NCBI RefSeq assembly: GCF_000517625.1
Contig: NZ_CP007055.1
Coordinates: 434,001 to 498,000, forward strand
DNA: 64,000 nucleotides
Direction of reading: 5' to 3'
Origin: Halostagnicola larsenii XH-48
GTDB taxonomy: Archaea > Halobacteriota > Halobacteria > Halobacteriales > Natrialbaceae
Each line of letters starts with the position of its first letter. The first letter of the stretch is position 1. Under the pieces are notes generated by a model. It worked only from the letters and a program-made list of their open reading frames with translations. It made no database searches and was not told the DNA's origin. Shown here one piece after another: positions 8,861 to 17,456 of the stretch. Made by a program: the position numbers and the translations under genes.

Positions 8861-9685
8861 CTACTCGAGCCAGGTTCCAAGCAGCACTTCGTCGGCGAAC
8901 GAGCCGTCGATGCAGTACTGTCGCTCGCGCTCGCCTTCTCGCTGCCAGCCCTGATCCGCGAGAAACTCGATCGCCCGCTCGTTCGTCGCCGGCAGGTTCT
9001 GCGTGATCTTTCGGTAGCCGGCGTCTTTCGCCCACTCGAGGCCGTACTCGAGGAGTTCCGAACCCACTCCTTCCCGACGAATCTCGGGGCGAACGCCGAC
9101 GGTAACCTCGGCGGTGTGGCGAAGCGACGGCAGCTCCGGTGCGTCGAGGTGGAGCCACCCGACGACGTCGGACCGGGGTTCGGATTCCGTGTCGGCGTCC
9201 GGTTCGAACTCGGCGACGAAGAACACGCGCGAGCGGTCTTCGTTGGCCCGGACGAGCGCCGAGTCGCGCTCGAGTCGTTCGGCCACGTTCTCTGCAACGA
9301 TGTACCGTTCCTCGCTTGCAACCTCCCGCATCGCGTCGACGAGCCCATCGCGGTCTGTCTCCCGCGCCGGACGGATTCGAACGATACCGTCCTCGAGTTC
9401 CGCGGTTCGCTCCGGCGCGGTCACGCTGATCCGCAGGTGGCCATCGGTCTCGAGGAGGTAGCCGCCCCTCTTCAGCTCGTCGAGCGCGTCTTGTAGTCGT
9501 TCGCTCGAGAGCCGAACCTGCTGGCGGTACTCTGCTGACCGGGCCGGTTTCGACTGCGACCCGCCCGCGTCGACGCGGATCGCTCGAGCGAGTTCGTCGG
9601 GCGGGACAGCGCCGTTTCGCTCGACGTATTCGTACACCCGCTGCTGTACGGGGTCGTCGAACGCAAACGTCGGATGGGTGTTCAT
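8861..9685 (-). CDS. GNAT acetyltransferase with N-terminal winged-helix-like region
   Basis: 274 residues. Residues ~10-85 look like a winged helix (DPVQQRVYEYVERNGAVPP..., then SSERLQDALDELKRGGYLLE). Residues ~100-260 form a GNAT domain with the core AEVTVGVRPEIRREGVGSELL (acetyl-CoA loop RREGVG) and a following YGLEWAKDAGYRKITQNLPATN. The fusion suggests a DNA- or RNA-associated acetyltransferase, or a regulator that responds to acetyl-CoA, but no target is visible. Start MNTHPTFAFDD; a 12-base palindrome sits over the presumed promoter. Confidence 0.87.
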   Translation of the reverse strand: MNTHPTFAFDDPVQQRVYEYVERNGAVPPDELARAIRVDAGGSQSKPARSAEYRQQVRLSSERLQDALDELKRGGYLLETDGHLRISVTAPERTAELEDGIVRIRPARETDRDGLVDAMREVASEERYIVAENVAERLERDSALVRANEDRSRVFFVAEFEPDADTESEPRSDVVGWLHLDAPELPSLRHTAEVTVGVRPEIRREGVGSELLEYGLEWAKDAGYRKITQNLPATNERAIEFLADQGWQREGERERQYCIDGSFADEVLLGTWLE

Positions 9686-9709
9686 GGTAACCGAACCCGG
9701 CGACGGCGA

Positions 9710-9721
9710 CCATAATTATGG
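9710..9721 (-). promoter_or_regulatory. Perfect 12-bp palindrome over the TATA region of the winged-helix acetyltransferase gene
   Basis: CCATAATTATGG is a perfect inverted repeat whose proximal end lies 25 bases before the start codon at 9685, where the TATA box should be. It may be TATA plus an operator, for example for autoregulation by the encoded winged-helix region. Confidence 0.4.
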
Positions 9722-10907
9722 ACACCGTACTATCGATCCGGTTCGGCGAAATTCGGGAAAACGACGGCTTTCCGGACCACAATAGACCGTGCCCGTCCGC
9801 GAGGAATTTGATTTCCACCTGCGCGCTCGACTCGAGCGCGCTGTCTCCCCGCGTTCGTGATCCGACCTTGTCATCGCGCCCTTCCGAATTTAATATCCCA
9901 TTATATGGTTTATCGTGTCTGCTCGTCATCGGTTTTCGTCGAACTTCCGTCGAGAGCTAGCTTCGATGATCGGCGGTCTTCGATGGTCGAGGAGCCGGTG
10001 GTGACGGGTATTTTTTCGAGTGGGTGATGGTGGTTCGTCGATGCTCGAGCAGCGTGGCACAAGATGGTGCGATCTCAGGGTGGAGATCGAACAGTGGTGC
10101 CTGGACACGCCAATGCGGTGTCGGTGGACGATTATCTGGCCGTGTAGCGATAGATGAGGTAGACGAGAGTGCGACAGACGAGGTAGACGAGAGTAAGCCA
10201 GTAATCCATACGCGCGCGTATTACGCAAAATCCACCGAGGAACATACCCCGGGCAATCCTCACTGAGACATTCGATTGAGAAAGACTGACTGTGGTCTCC
10301 TCTCTCGAGTCGTCCAACCGTCGGTTTGCGCTGTCGTCATCAGAGCCAGCCGCGTTATTGCTGGTCAGTATTATCAAACTGACTCTCGAACGCGACTCGA
10401 GTCGTCGCTTCAGTGGCAGTTGCGTTAGTCGGCGTTCTCGTTCTCGGGTTATCTCGAGCCCGCGCCGTCTCGGTCAGTGACGCGGTCGATTTCTCAACCT
10501 GCAGGGGACTCGGGATGCGATCGCTGTTCGATGGATATTCAGGAGCCGATTCTCAGACCTCGCAGGCGAGTTATCCGAGGTCAATTTCTGAATTCTCTTG
10601 CGATGTCGACGGTTCGGCTGGATCTCTCGAGCTGGGTTTCGCGGCCGTTCATCAGGGGTTCGAGCGGCTGTTTCGGCGATCCAATCGTCGATCGGATTGG
10701 AGTTGCAGTTATGCAAACGGATCTGCGTCCTCGAGGATCGCAACACGGCTCGCGAATGGTTTCGTCAGCTCTCTCGATTGAGCCCTCCTTGCCAATAAAC
10801 CATATGTTGCGATACTGAATTGCGCTATCCAGTCCACGAGGCACCTCTCTCGGCGCCGTTCGTTCGACTCGCTAAAAAATGGCGTCTCGAGCGGCCGTTT
10901 GCGATCG
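9722..10907. other. 1.2-kb stretch without a recognisable gene
   Basis: No open frame here shows convincing haloarchaeal coding character. One minus-strand frame (10377 to 10132) would encode a short protein with a hydrophobic Tyr/Leu/Val-rich tail. One plus-strand frame from 10413 begins with a hydrophobic AVALVGVLVLGL segment reminiscent of a signal peptide, then becomes Ser/Arg-rich. A 15-base direct repeat is present. The stretch could be decayed genes or a lineage-specific spacer. Confidence 0.4.
10156..10194. repeat. Two 15-bp direct repeats, period 24
   Basis: GAGGTAGACGAGAGT occurs at 10156-10170 and again at 10180-10194. The 24-base period equals eight codons. On the minus strand it encodes a repeated TLVYL within a short hydrophobic frame. 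Confidence 0.6.
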
Positions 10908-11660
10908 CTAGGATCGTCGTGCGACCAGTGTGATCGTGAGCGCCGCGATGGCCGCGAGCGCGGGTCCGATAGCGAAGCCGGGGACCGAATCTCCGTCCGA
11001 GCCGTCATCTTCTGCGGATTCGTTCTGTGACGCAGATTCCTCCCCGCCGTCGCCGACGGTGAGGGTGCCGGCCGCTCGAGCCGGATCGATGGCGTCGCCG
11101 CCGTCGGCGTCGAGTTGGGCGTCCGAGACGCGCAGGTTCGTCTCGCCGTGATCGACGCCGGTGACGTCGATCTCCGCCAGCGTGACGTCCGTTTCGCCGG
11201 ACGTGACCGCATCCTCGAGGTCGATCGCTTCGACCGTGACCGTTTGCTCGTCGCTACTCACGACGGGATCGGTCGTGAGTCCGAACCGATCCGGATAGCT
11301 GGCGTTTCCGATTGTCGCGACGCCCTCGGTCTCGAGCGCAAGCGTGACCTCGAAGCCCGCCAGTCCATCCGGCGCGTCAGTCAGCGCGATGCGGTGTGTC
11401 GCGGTGGACTGGGGATCGACCGTCTCGTTGGAGACGACGAGCGTCGGGTCGGCTGCCGCGTCCTGGCTCCCGACGGTCGCGCTGGGAGTCGATTCGGCTC
11501 CGGCGACTGCGACCGGTCCGATCGCGGTCGATCCGACCGCGACGAGAATCGCCACCGTGGCGATGACCGTCCGGATCGTCCGCCGTCGGTTCGGCGGTTG
11601 ACCCGGGACCCGCGCGTCGGTGGTCGGCCCGCTCGAGTCGGTTCCACCCATCGGGGTCAC
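10908..11660 (-). CDS. Membrane-anchored cohesin-like surface protein
   Basis: 250 residues, GTG start overlapping the stop of the PhoX gene (GTGA). A hydrophobic segment at residues ~30-55 is a signal peptide or anchor. Residues ~70-198 form an all-beta domain of the cohesin/carbohydrate-binding type (DPTLVVSNETVDPQST..., DAPDGLAGFEVTLALE..., GETDVTLAEIDVTGV). An Asp/Glu/Ser-rich linker follows, then a C-terminal VPGFAIGPALAAIAAL helix ending in ARRS. That tail resembles PGF-CTERM signals processed by archaeosortase A. The domain is clearly paralogous to one in the neighbouring PhoX protein. An alternative start is the ATG three codons in. Confidence 0.78.
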   Translation of the reverse strand: MTPMGGTDSSGPTTDARVPGQPPNRRRTIRTVIATVAILVAVGSTAIGPVAVAGAESTPSATVGSQDAAADPTLVVSNETVDPQSTATHRIALTDAPDGLAGFEVTLALETEGVATIGNASYPDRFGLTTDPVVSSDEQTVTVEAIDLEDAVTSGETDVTLAEIDVTGVDHGETNLRVSDAQLDADGGDAIDPARAAGTLTVGDGGEESASQNESAEDDGSDGDSVPGFAIGPALAAIAALTITLVARRS

Positions 11661-14290
11661 AGTTCGCCGGCGAGCGCGACGATGTCGTTGTAATCGATGC
11701 GGCCGTTCTCGTTGAAGTCGAACGCTTCGTCGTTCAGCCGGACGGAATCGCCTTCGATGTTCTCGAATAAGACGACGACGTCGTCGTAGTCGAGTCGGCC
11801 GTTTCCGTTGACGTCCTCGAACGTCCCGTCGCCGTTGGGGTCAGTTGGCGGACGGCCGCCGGGTCCGCCGCCGAGCGACGGCGGCCCGGTGACGACGACG
11901 CCGGGTCGGGGCTGGGGATCGATGGGCATCCCCGAATCGTCGTCCATCGTGTGGACCTCGAGCGTGATGTCGGTCGTCCCCGCGCCGACGCCCTCGAGTT
12001 CGATCGACGCCAGCGTGACGTTTCGCTCGCCGGATTCGATCCCGTTTCCGATATCCGCGAACCGGAATTCGATCGTCGAACCGTCGTCGCTGACGGTCGG
12101 ATCGGCGGTGAGTTCGATGCCGTCGGCGTAGTTCGCGCCCGTAATTTCGGCGACGTCCGTGTGTTCGACGGACGCGGTGATGCGCCCGCCCGCGAGTCCG
12201 TCGGGAACCGACGAGAGCGTCAGATCGACCTCGCCCGTCGCCTCCTGACTGACTCCGAGGGAGTCGACGTGGAGCGTTGCCGGCGGCTCGTAGACCCACA
12301 GGGTGTCGTTGGCATACGAGCGGCCGAATCCGCCCTTGTCCTCACAGAGCAGGACGCGGCCGTCGTCCATCACCATCACGTTGTCGACGTTGATCAGCGA
12401 GACGTCCTTCAGCGACTCGGGGTCGCTCGCGTTCGGGCCGACGACGATCGGTTCGAGTCTCGAGACGTCGTATCCGGCCTCGAGTTCGGCGCGGTAGACG
12501 ATGCCGCTGTCGACCTCGTCGAACCGGAGTTCTCCCTTCTCGTCGGTCATGTATCCGCTGAGCGAGGAGATGCCGAAGTAGATGAAGTCGCCGGGTTCGG
12601 CGTCGTCGTGGGAGTCGATCCCTTCGGCCTTGTTGAACTCGATGCTGGCTCCGATCTCCTTGGCGGCGGCGCGGGTCTCGAGGAACGGAACGCGGCGCAG
12701 GTTTTCGTCGACCTCATCGGGACCGCGTTCTTCGTACTGCCGGGCCCACTCGACGATCTCCTCGTCGGTGATATAGTCCCGATTGCCGTTGATGGCGACT
12801 TCCTCGTCGGCCTCGGCGAGGGCGGCCTCGAGGTCGTCCTCCCAGTCGGTCTCGGCGTGGGTCTCGAGGTAGTCGACCTGCGTCACGTCGTCGTAGTCCG
12901 TGATCCAGGACTCGACTTCGGCGTTGCTCGCGCTGCCCAGCTCGAGCCACTCGACCTCGAGGTCCGTCTCGGCGACGGGACCCTCGCCGACTTCGGTCGC
13001 TTTTATGGCGAAGAGCGTGCCGCTGACGTCCGCTCGGCTCTCGTACTCCGGAATCGGCTCGTCGGCGACGAACTTGTAGAGCCCCTTCGCGCCGCCGTCG
13101 GCGGCCAGATAGACCGTCCGCTCGTCGGGCAGGACTTCGGGGCATTCCCACGACGACCGGCCGAAGACGTGGTGTTTGACGGGGATCGGCTCGTCGCTCG
13201 TCGGCTCGGTGATCTCGACGATCTTACCGTAGCGGTAGCGATTCGGGAACACGTCGTCGCCGATGGGCTGGGGCGTGTCCTCGCCGTCTTCGATGTCGAC
13301 CGGTTCGGCGCCGAGATGGTAGGCGATCTTCTCGGTGCCTCTGTTGTTGCTCAGCCCCATCGGGTACCAGCTCTCCTCTTCACCGAAGATTTCCACGAGA
13401 GCGTTCTCGACGCCGAGAATATTCGGGCGGTTCCAGAACTCACTTCCGCCGCGGAGGCCGACCCCGCTGCCTTCCTCGACGATGTCGCTGACCGTCGCCA
13501 GGCCGCCAACCCGCGGGTGGCCGTACTCCTCTTCGGCCGACAGCGGCGTCTCCCACGGACTGAGGTCGCCGTAGCAGTTGATCTTCGTTCCGCCGACCTC
13601 GCGGAACGCCTCGGTGTTCTCGAGTTCCATCGCGTTCTCGAGGTCGGCCTGCCAGTAGCCGTCCTCGTCGCGCGAGAGCGGCGTTCGCGAGATCGCGCCG
13701 GGGCGCGTCTCGTTGTTGGTAAAGAGGTATCCCTCGGTTCCCTCGTCGTTCGTCGAGACGAAGAAGTTCATGTCGGGCTGGTCGCCGACGCCCTCGTAGC
13801 CCTCCTCGACGACGTCGGCGATGTCGGTTCCGTCGGGGGTTTGCGGGTGGCCGAATCGCTCGGTCCCGCCGTTGATCTCGTCTCCCGTCCGAACGAGGAG
13901 ACGATACTGTCCGCCGGCCGTCTGCACCTGGGCTTGTTCTGCGTTCGTCCGCGGCGGTGCTAGCTCCTCGAAGTCGTCGTTGTTCCCGTCGAACGTGAAT
14001 CGGAAGTCGTCGACGACGCCGACGCCGCCCCAGTCGAACGGTTCGGGGTTGTCTTCGCTCGGGTGCTGTAGGCTGTAGAGCAACTCGCCCGTTTCGAAGA
14101 CGAACGGCCCGGTCACCTCGGCACCGCGCGCCGTCGTCGAGAAGCGTTTGAGTTCTCCGTTGACGTACGGCGCCGTCGGCGTGTCGTGTTCGTCCGGTCG
14201 ATCCGCCGCGCCAGCGGTACCGACCACGCCGGCACCGACCGCCGCTGCCATCGACGATGCCATCAGATTACGTCTGGTAAATTCGGGCAT
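11657..14290 (-). CDS. Tat-exported PhoX/DUF839 protein with cohesin-like and dockerin-like modules
   Basis: 877 residues. It begins MPEFTRRNLM followed by a hydrophobic Ala/Gly run, a twin-arginine signal. Residues ~35-660 match the PhoX (DUF839) family, a beta-propeller that in bacterial PhoX is a Ca/Fe-dependent alkaline phosphatase. Residues 672-801 are a cohesin-like beta domain. After a Pro/Gly linker, residues 826-837 and 858-869 are two dockerin-type Ca2+ loops (DVNGNGRLDYDD, DFNENGRIDYND), each followed by a hydrophobic helix. It overlaps the downstream cohesin gene by 4 bases, so the two are probably co-translated. Phosphatase activity is inferred from family only. Confidence 0.85.
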   Translation of the reverse strand: MPEFTRRNLMASSMAAAVGAGVVGTAGAADRPDEHDTPTAPYVNGELKRFSTTARGAEVTGPFVFETGELLYSLQHPSEDNPEPFDWGGVGVVDDFRFTFDGNNDDFEELAPPRTNAEQAQVQTAGGQYRLLVRTGDEINGGTERFGHPQTPDGTDIADVVEEGYEGVGDQPDMNFFVSTNDEGTEGYLFTNNETRPGAISRTPLSRDEDGYWQADLENAMELENTEAFREVGGTKINCYGDLSPWETPLSAEEEYGHPRVGGLATVSDIVEEGSGVGLRGGSEFWNRPNILGVENALVEIFGEEESWYPMGLSNNRGTEKIAYHLGAEPVDIEDGEDTPQPIGDDVFPNRYRYGKIVEITEPTSDEPIPVKHHVFGRSSWECPEVLPDERTVYLAADGGAKGLYKFVADEPIPEYESRADVSGTLFAIKATEVGEGPVAETDLEVEWLELGSASNAEVESWITDYDDVTQVDYLETHAETDWEDDLEAALAEADEEVAINGNRDYITDEEIVEWARQYEERGPDEVDENLRRVPFLETRAAAKEIGASIEFNKAEGIDSHDDAEPGDFIYFGISSLSGYMTDEKGELRFDEVDSGIVYRAELEAGYDVSRLEPIVVGPNASDPESLKDVSLINVDNVMVMDDGRVLLCEDKGGFGRSYANDTLWVYEPPATLHVDSLGVSQEATGEVDLTLSSVPDGLAGGRITASVEHTDVAEITGANYADGIELTADPTVSDDGSTIEFRFADIGNGIESGERNVTLASIELEGVGAGTTDITLEVHTMDDDSGMPIDPQPRPGVVVTGPPSLGGGPGGRPPTDPNGDGTFEDVNGNGRLDYDDVVVLFENIEGDSVRLNDEAFDFNENGRIDYNDIVALAGEL

Positions 14291-14310
14291 GCAACTTGAT
14301 GGCCGAATCA

Positions 14311-14320
14311 TCGATAAATA
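14311..14320 (-). promoter_or_regulatory. TATA-like box of the PhoX gene
   Basis: On the minus strand TATTTATCGA sits 21-30 bases before the ATG at 14290, fitting a leaderless transcript. The sequence beyond it (14321-14400) is very AT-rich. The rest of the stretch to 14596 holds no gene I can support. Confidence 0.5.
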
Positions 14321-14596
14321 GACGTTTATAATAGGTATAATAAACGCTATTACCAATATATTTTCTGTAGATATTATCCTGTATACTAACTGAGTCTCCC
14401 GATGACTATTGACCGATACGGAGGACTCGAGACCGGGCGTCGTGTCGTACGGTCGGTCGAATCGTCGTGGCGGAAATGATCGGCAGTTGGCCAGTCACAC
14501 GACTCGAGAGCGTCTCGACTCGTTACCGAACGGTGAACCACAGGAACGAGTGGAATTCCCGCGGGAGGTGAAAAACGGCTTTCGGACGGAACGCAA

Positions 14597-15010
14597 TTAC
14601 TCGAGGTTCTGTGCCGTCACTTCGCCTCGTATTTCCTCGGCCCGGTCGTGGACCCACGAGCGATACCGGTCGATATCGGTCGGCGTGACACCGTAGAACG
14701 ACGCGACCCAGTTCGTATCGGCCCAGGGAAGCGTCAGGAGGTACGCGGCGAGGGTGTCTTTGCCGGCCTGAATAATCTCCGGCGGCACGCCGCGAGTGCC
14801 GGTGTCAGCCTCGACGAATCCGTTGACGTCGAAGTAGACGTCGGCGTACAATCGAGCGTCCTCGAGGCTGTCGAAGGTGATTCCGACGTGGTCGGGCGCC
14901 TCGAACCGGTAGTCGTCGCCGGCCCCGTCGGTTTCGACGATACGAACTCCCAGTACGTACTCCTCGAGCACCGAGCCGTCGGCGTCGGAAACGGTATCGG
15001 ACGTAGACAT
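14597..15010 (-). CDS. Conserved haloarchaeal hypothetical protein
   Basis: 137 acidic residues (MSTSDTVSDADGS...). An N-terminal alpha/beta part (YVLGVRIVETDG, GITFDSLEDARLYADVYFD) precedes a helical C-terminus with ASFYGVTPTDIDRYRSWVHDRA, which resembles a helix-turn-helix of the sort used to recognise DNA or protein. No family name can be assigned with confidence. It lies alone, divergent from the Orc1 gene. Confidence 0.7.
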   Translation of the reverse strand: MSTSDTVSDADGSVLEEYVLGVRIVETDGAGDDYRFEAPDHVGITFDSLEDARLYADVYFDVNGFVEADTGTRGVPPEIIQAGKDTLAAYLLTLPWADTNWVASFYGVTPTDIDRYRSWVHDRAEEIRGEVTAQNLE

Positions 15011-15233
15011 GAGTTGGTTTCCTCGATTTCAGGCGCGGCCACCGCACCATTAAGAATTTATATGATTGCTATATTCTCCTCGAGACCGAAACGTATCGTC
15101 ACATCCTTTTCGAGAGCGGACGATGCGCTATCGAACGTCCATCGGTTGATTCGACCCCGCGTCGAATCAATCGCCGATTCACCATCGCGACGACCGGTCC
15201 GATTTCGGAACTATCGGAACCACCGCACCGTCG

Positions 15234-15239
15234 CTTAAG
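15234..15239 (+). promoter_or_regulatory. TATA-like box that decides the Orc1 start
   Basis: CTTAAG lies 25 bases before the GTG at 15264 and only 4 before the upstream GTG at 15243, so it supports the shorter protein. Confidence 0.45.
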
Positions 15240-15263
15240 GGAGTGGCACCCGAACCACGAGCC

Positions 15264-16271
15264 GTGATCGTCGACGACCGCGTCTTACACGAGGATTTCG
15301 TCCCGAGCGAGGTGGTCCACCGCCACGAGGAGGTCAACCACCTCTCGGAGACCCTCGAGCCGCTGCTTTCCGACGCTCGGCCCGAGACCGCCTTCCTCTT
15401 CGGTCCGACCGGCGTCGGCAAGACCTGTATCGCGCGCTACACCGTCGACCAACTGTGCGAGCAGCTACCGAGCGTTCGGACCGTCTACGTCAACTGCTGG
15501 CAGGAGTACACCCGATTTCGGGTGCTCTACAGCGTTCTCGAAGCCATCGACCGAGCGTTCGACATCCATCGATCGACGCCCAAAGACGAACTCTTCCGGC
15601 GTCTTTCGGACGCGGACGACCAACCTATCGTCGCGATTTTGGACGAAGTCGACCAGCTCGAGGAGACCGAAGTGCTCTATGACCTCCATCGGCTCCCTCA
15701 CGTCTCGCTCGTGCTGATCGCCAACCGCGAGGAGGAGCTGTTCGCGAGCTTCGACGACCGCGTTCGCTCCCGACTGCGGGCCGGCACCCGCGTCCAGTTC
15801 GACCGCTACGGAACGGACGAACTCGTCGCGATCCTCGAGGAGCGCGCCGTGCAGGGGCTCGAACCGGGCGCGATCGACGAGCGCCACCTTCGAACCGTCG
15901 CCGACGCCGCGGCGGGTGACGCCCGCGTCGGGATCGGAATCCTTCGCTCGGCGGTTCGTCGCGCGGATCGACGCGGCCTCGAGTCGGTCACCGACGACGT
16001 GCTCGCCGAGTCGATCCCGGACGCGCGGACGGCGATCCGCCGCAAGACCGTCGAACAACTGATCGAGCACCAGCGGGTGCTCTACGACCTCATCGCCGAG
16101 GCGGGCGAGATCGAACCCGGCGAACTCTACGCGGCCTACGAGGCGGCGGTCGACGACCCGAAGACCAACCGGACGCTGCGAAACTACCTGACGAAGATGG
16201 TCCACTACGACCTGATCGAGGCCGTCGGCGAGCGCCGAGGACGGACGTACCGGCTCGTCGACGACGAGTAG
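15264..16271 (+). CDS. orc: Orc1/Cdc6-family AAA+ ATPase
   Basis: 335 residues. The AAA+ domain has Walker A GPTGVGKT at 47-54, Walker B ILDEVDQL near 127 and sensor-1 VLIANREEEL. A C-terminal winged helix (residues ~255-335: VLYDLIAEAG..., RTLRNYLTKMVHYDLIEAVGE) would bind DNA. Haloarchaea carry many Orc1 paralogues; only some act at origins. I see no origin-recognition-box repeats in the adjacent 200 bases, so this may be an accessory or regulatory paralogue. Start at GTG 15264 is favoured by the promoter spacing over GTG 15243. Confidence 0.9.
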   Translation: MIVDDRVLHEDFVPSEVVHRHEEVNHLSETLEPLLSDARPETAFLFGPTGVGKTCIARYTVDQLCEQLPSVRTVYVNCWQEYTRFRVLYSVLEAIDRAFDIHRSTPKDELFRRLSDADDQPIVAILDEVDQLEETEVLYDLHRLPHVSLVLIANREEELFASFDDRVRSRLRAGTRVQFDRYGTDELVAILEERAVQGLEPGAIDERHLRTVADAAAGDARVGIGILRSAVRRADRRGLESVTDDVLAESIPDARTAIRRKTVEQLIEHQRVLYDLIAEAGEIEPGELYAAYEAAVDDPKTNRTLRNYLTKMVHYDLIEAVGERRGRTYRLVDDE

Positions 16272-16368
16272 GGCGGAGCGCCGATCGTCTCGTCGACGAA
16301 TCGGACGTGGTGAGCGCCTGTCGCCTCGTCGGCGAGTCGGCTGCAGCGGGTCCCACCATCTCGAGCGG

Positions 16369-16374
16369 CTTACA
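16369..16374 (+). promoter_or_regulatory. TATA-like box of the ZIP-like membrane protein gene
   Basis: CTTACA ends 24 bases before the GTG at 16398, supporting that start over the ATG at 16449. Confidence 0.4.
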
Positions 16375-16397
16375 GTTCGCTGCGCTGATCAGTTCGC

Positions 16398-17198
16398 GTG
16401 GGTGACCACCTGCAACCTACATCCCTGTCGGCGTGGTCCATTCTCGAGATGTCCGCAAGCGGTCTATCGACACCCCTCGCGTTTCTCGTCGCAGTCTCTG
16501 CCGTCGCGCTCGCGCTCGTCCACCTCTTCGTCGGCAGACTCGAGCTCGTAGACCGCGTTCCGCGAAGTCGCTGGCTCTCGTTCGCGGGTGGAGTCTCCAT
16601 CGCGTACGTCTTCGTCCACATCATCCCGGAGATCCACGAGGCCGTCCTGGCGGTCGCCGGCTGGGACCCCGTCGTGTCGTTCGCCGAGGCGCACGTCTAC
16701 CTGATCGTGCTCCTCGGGTTCGTCGTCTTCTACGGCCTCGAGCAGTACGTTCGGTCGTCGAACGTCACGGCCATCCGGTACGGCCTCGAGCCGAGTACGG
16801 GCGTCTTCTGGATCCACGTGGGGTCGTTCGCCGCGTACAACGGGCTCATCGGCTACCTGCTGGTTCACCGCGAGGACCCCGGCGTCGCGGGGTTGGCGAC
16901 GTTCGCCGTCGCGATGGCGTTGCACTTCGCTGTGAACGATTCAGGGCTTCGGTCCCACCACGGCCGGCTTTACCACGACTACGGGCGCTGGGTGCTGGCG
17001 GCGGCGGTGCTCGTCGGTTCCAGCGTCGGGTTCGCCGTGGAGATCACAGAACCGCTCGTTTCGGTACTCTTCGCCTTTCTCGCCGGCGGGATCATCCTCA
17101 ACGTGATCAAGGAGGAACTGCCAGCCGAACGCGAGAGTCGGTTCTGGGCGTTCACCCTCGGCGCGACGATGTACGCCGCGGTCTTATTGTTCGTCTGA
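16398..17198 (+). CDS. Polytopic membrane protein, ZIP-transporter-like
   Basis: 266 residues with seven to eight hydrophobic helices. Histidine/acidic motifs inside helices (AYVFVHIIPEIHEAV; ALHFAVNDSGLRSHHGRLYHDYG) recall the metal ligands of ZIP-family transporters, and a late AFLAGGIILNVIKEEL helix also fits. The family call is tentative because the canonical HNxxD order is not evident. GTG 16398 is chosen by promoter spacing; an ATG start at 16449 would give 249 residues. It sits between the Orc1 gene and the RecA-like/polymerase cluster. Confidence 0.65.
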   Translation: MGDHLQPTSLSAWSILEMSASGLSTPLAFLVAVSAVALALVHLFVGRLELVDRVPRSRWLSFAGGVSIAYVFVHIIPEIHEAVLAVAGWDPVVSFAEAHVYLIVLLGFVVFYGLEQYVRSSNVTAIRYGLEPSTGVFWIHVGSFAAYNGLIGYLLVHREDPGVAGLATFAVAMALHFAVNDSGLRSHHGRLYHDYGRWVLAAAVLVGSSVGFAVEITEPLVSVLFAFLAGGIILNVIKEELPAERESRFWAFTLGATMYAAVLLFV

Positions 17199-17426
17199 AC
17201 GCCACAGTCCTGCTGTTCGTCTGGACGACGCGTCCTGTTTCGTCTGGCGGTCACCGTTTCGGTCCGATTGCCCGATTTCTGTCGCCATCTCTGCCCGGGT
17301 TCCGTCGCGTCTCCCCTCGTTTCGGAACTCGAGCGATCGCGGCGATCGCTCGAGCGCTCCCCCGTCGTTCCTCCCGAACGCGCTCGAATCCGTTCCTATC
17401 GGAAATCCGGAACCCGCGTTCCGCCG

Positions 17427-17432
17427 CTTATG
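17427..17432 (+). promoter_or_regulatory. TATA-like box of the RecA-like/polymerase operon
   Basis: CTTATG ends 25 bases before the ATG at 17457. It contains the competing ATG at 17430, which is therefore probably promoter rather than start codon. Confidence 0.5.
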
Positions 17433-17456
17433 GACCGGCCGGCCGACCGTTCGGGT

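Noticed and set aside
10005-10025. T-run (ttttttcgag) as a transcription terminator
   Set aside because: No gene ends just before it on the plus strand, so there is nothing to terminate.
11951-13963. A 670-codon open frame antisense to the PhoX gene
   Set aside because: It mirrors the codons of a clearly real protein with Tat signal and dockerin; long antisense frames are expected at this GC and its product matches no family.
15050-15242. Replication origin beside the Orc1 gene
   Set aside because: The DNA is AT-rich but I find no repeated origin-recognition-box-like elements with G-runs on either strand.
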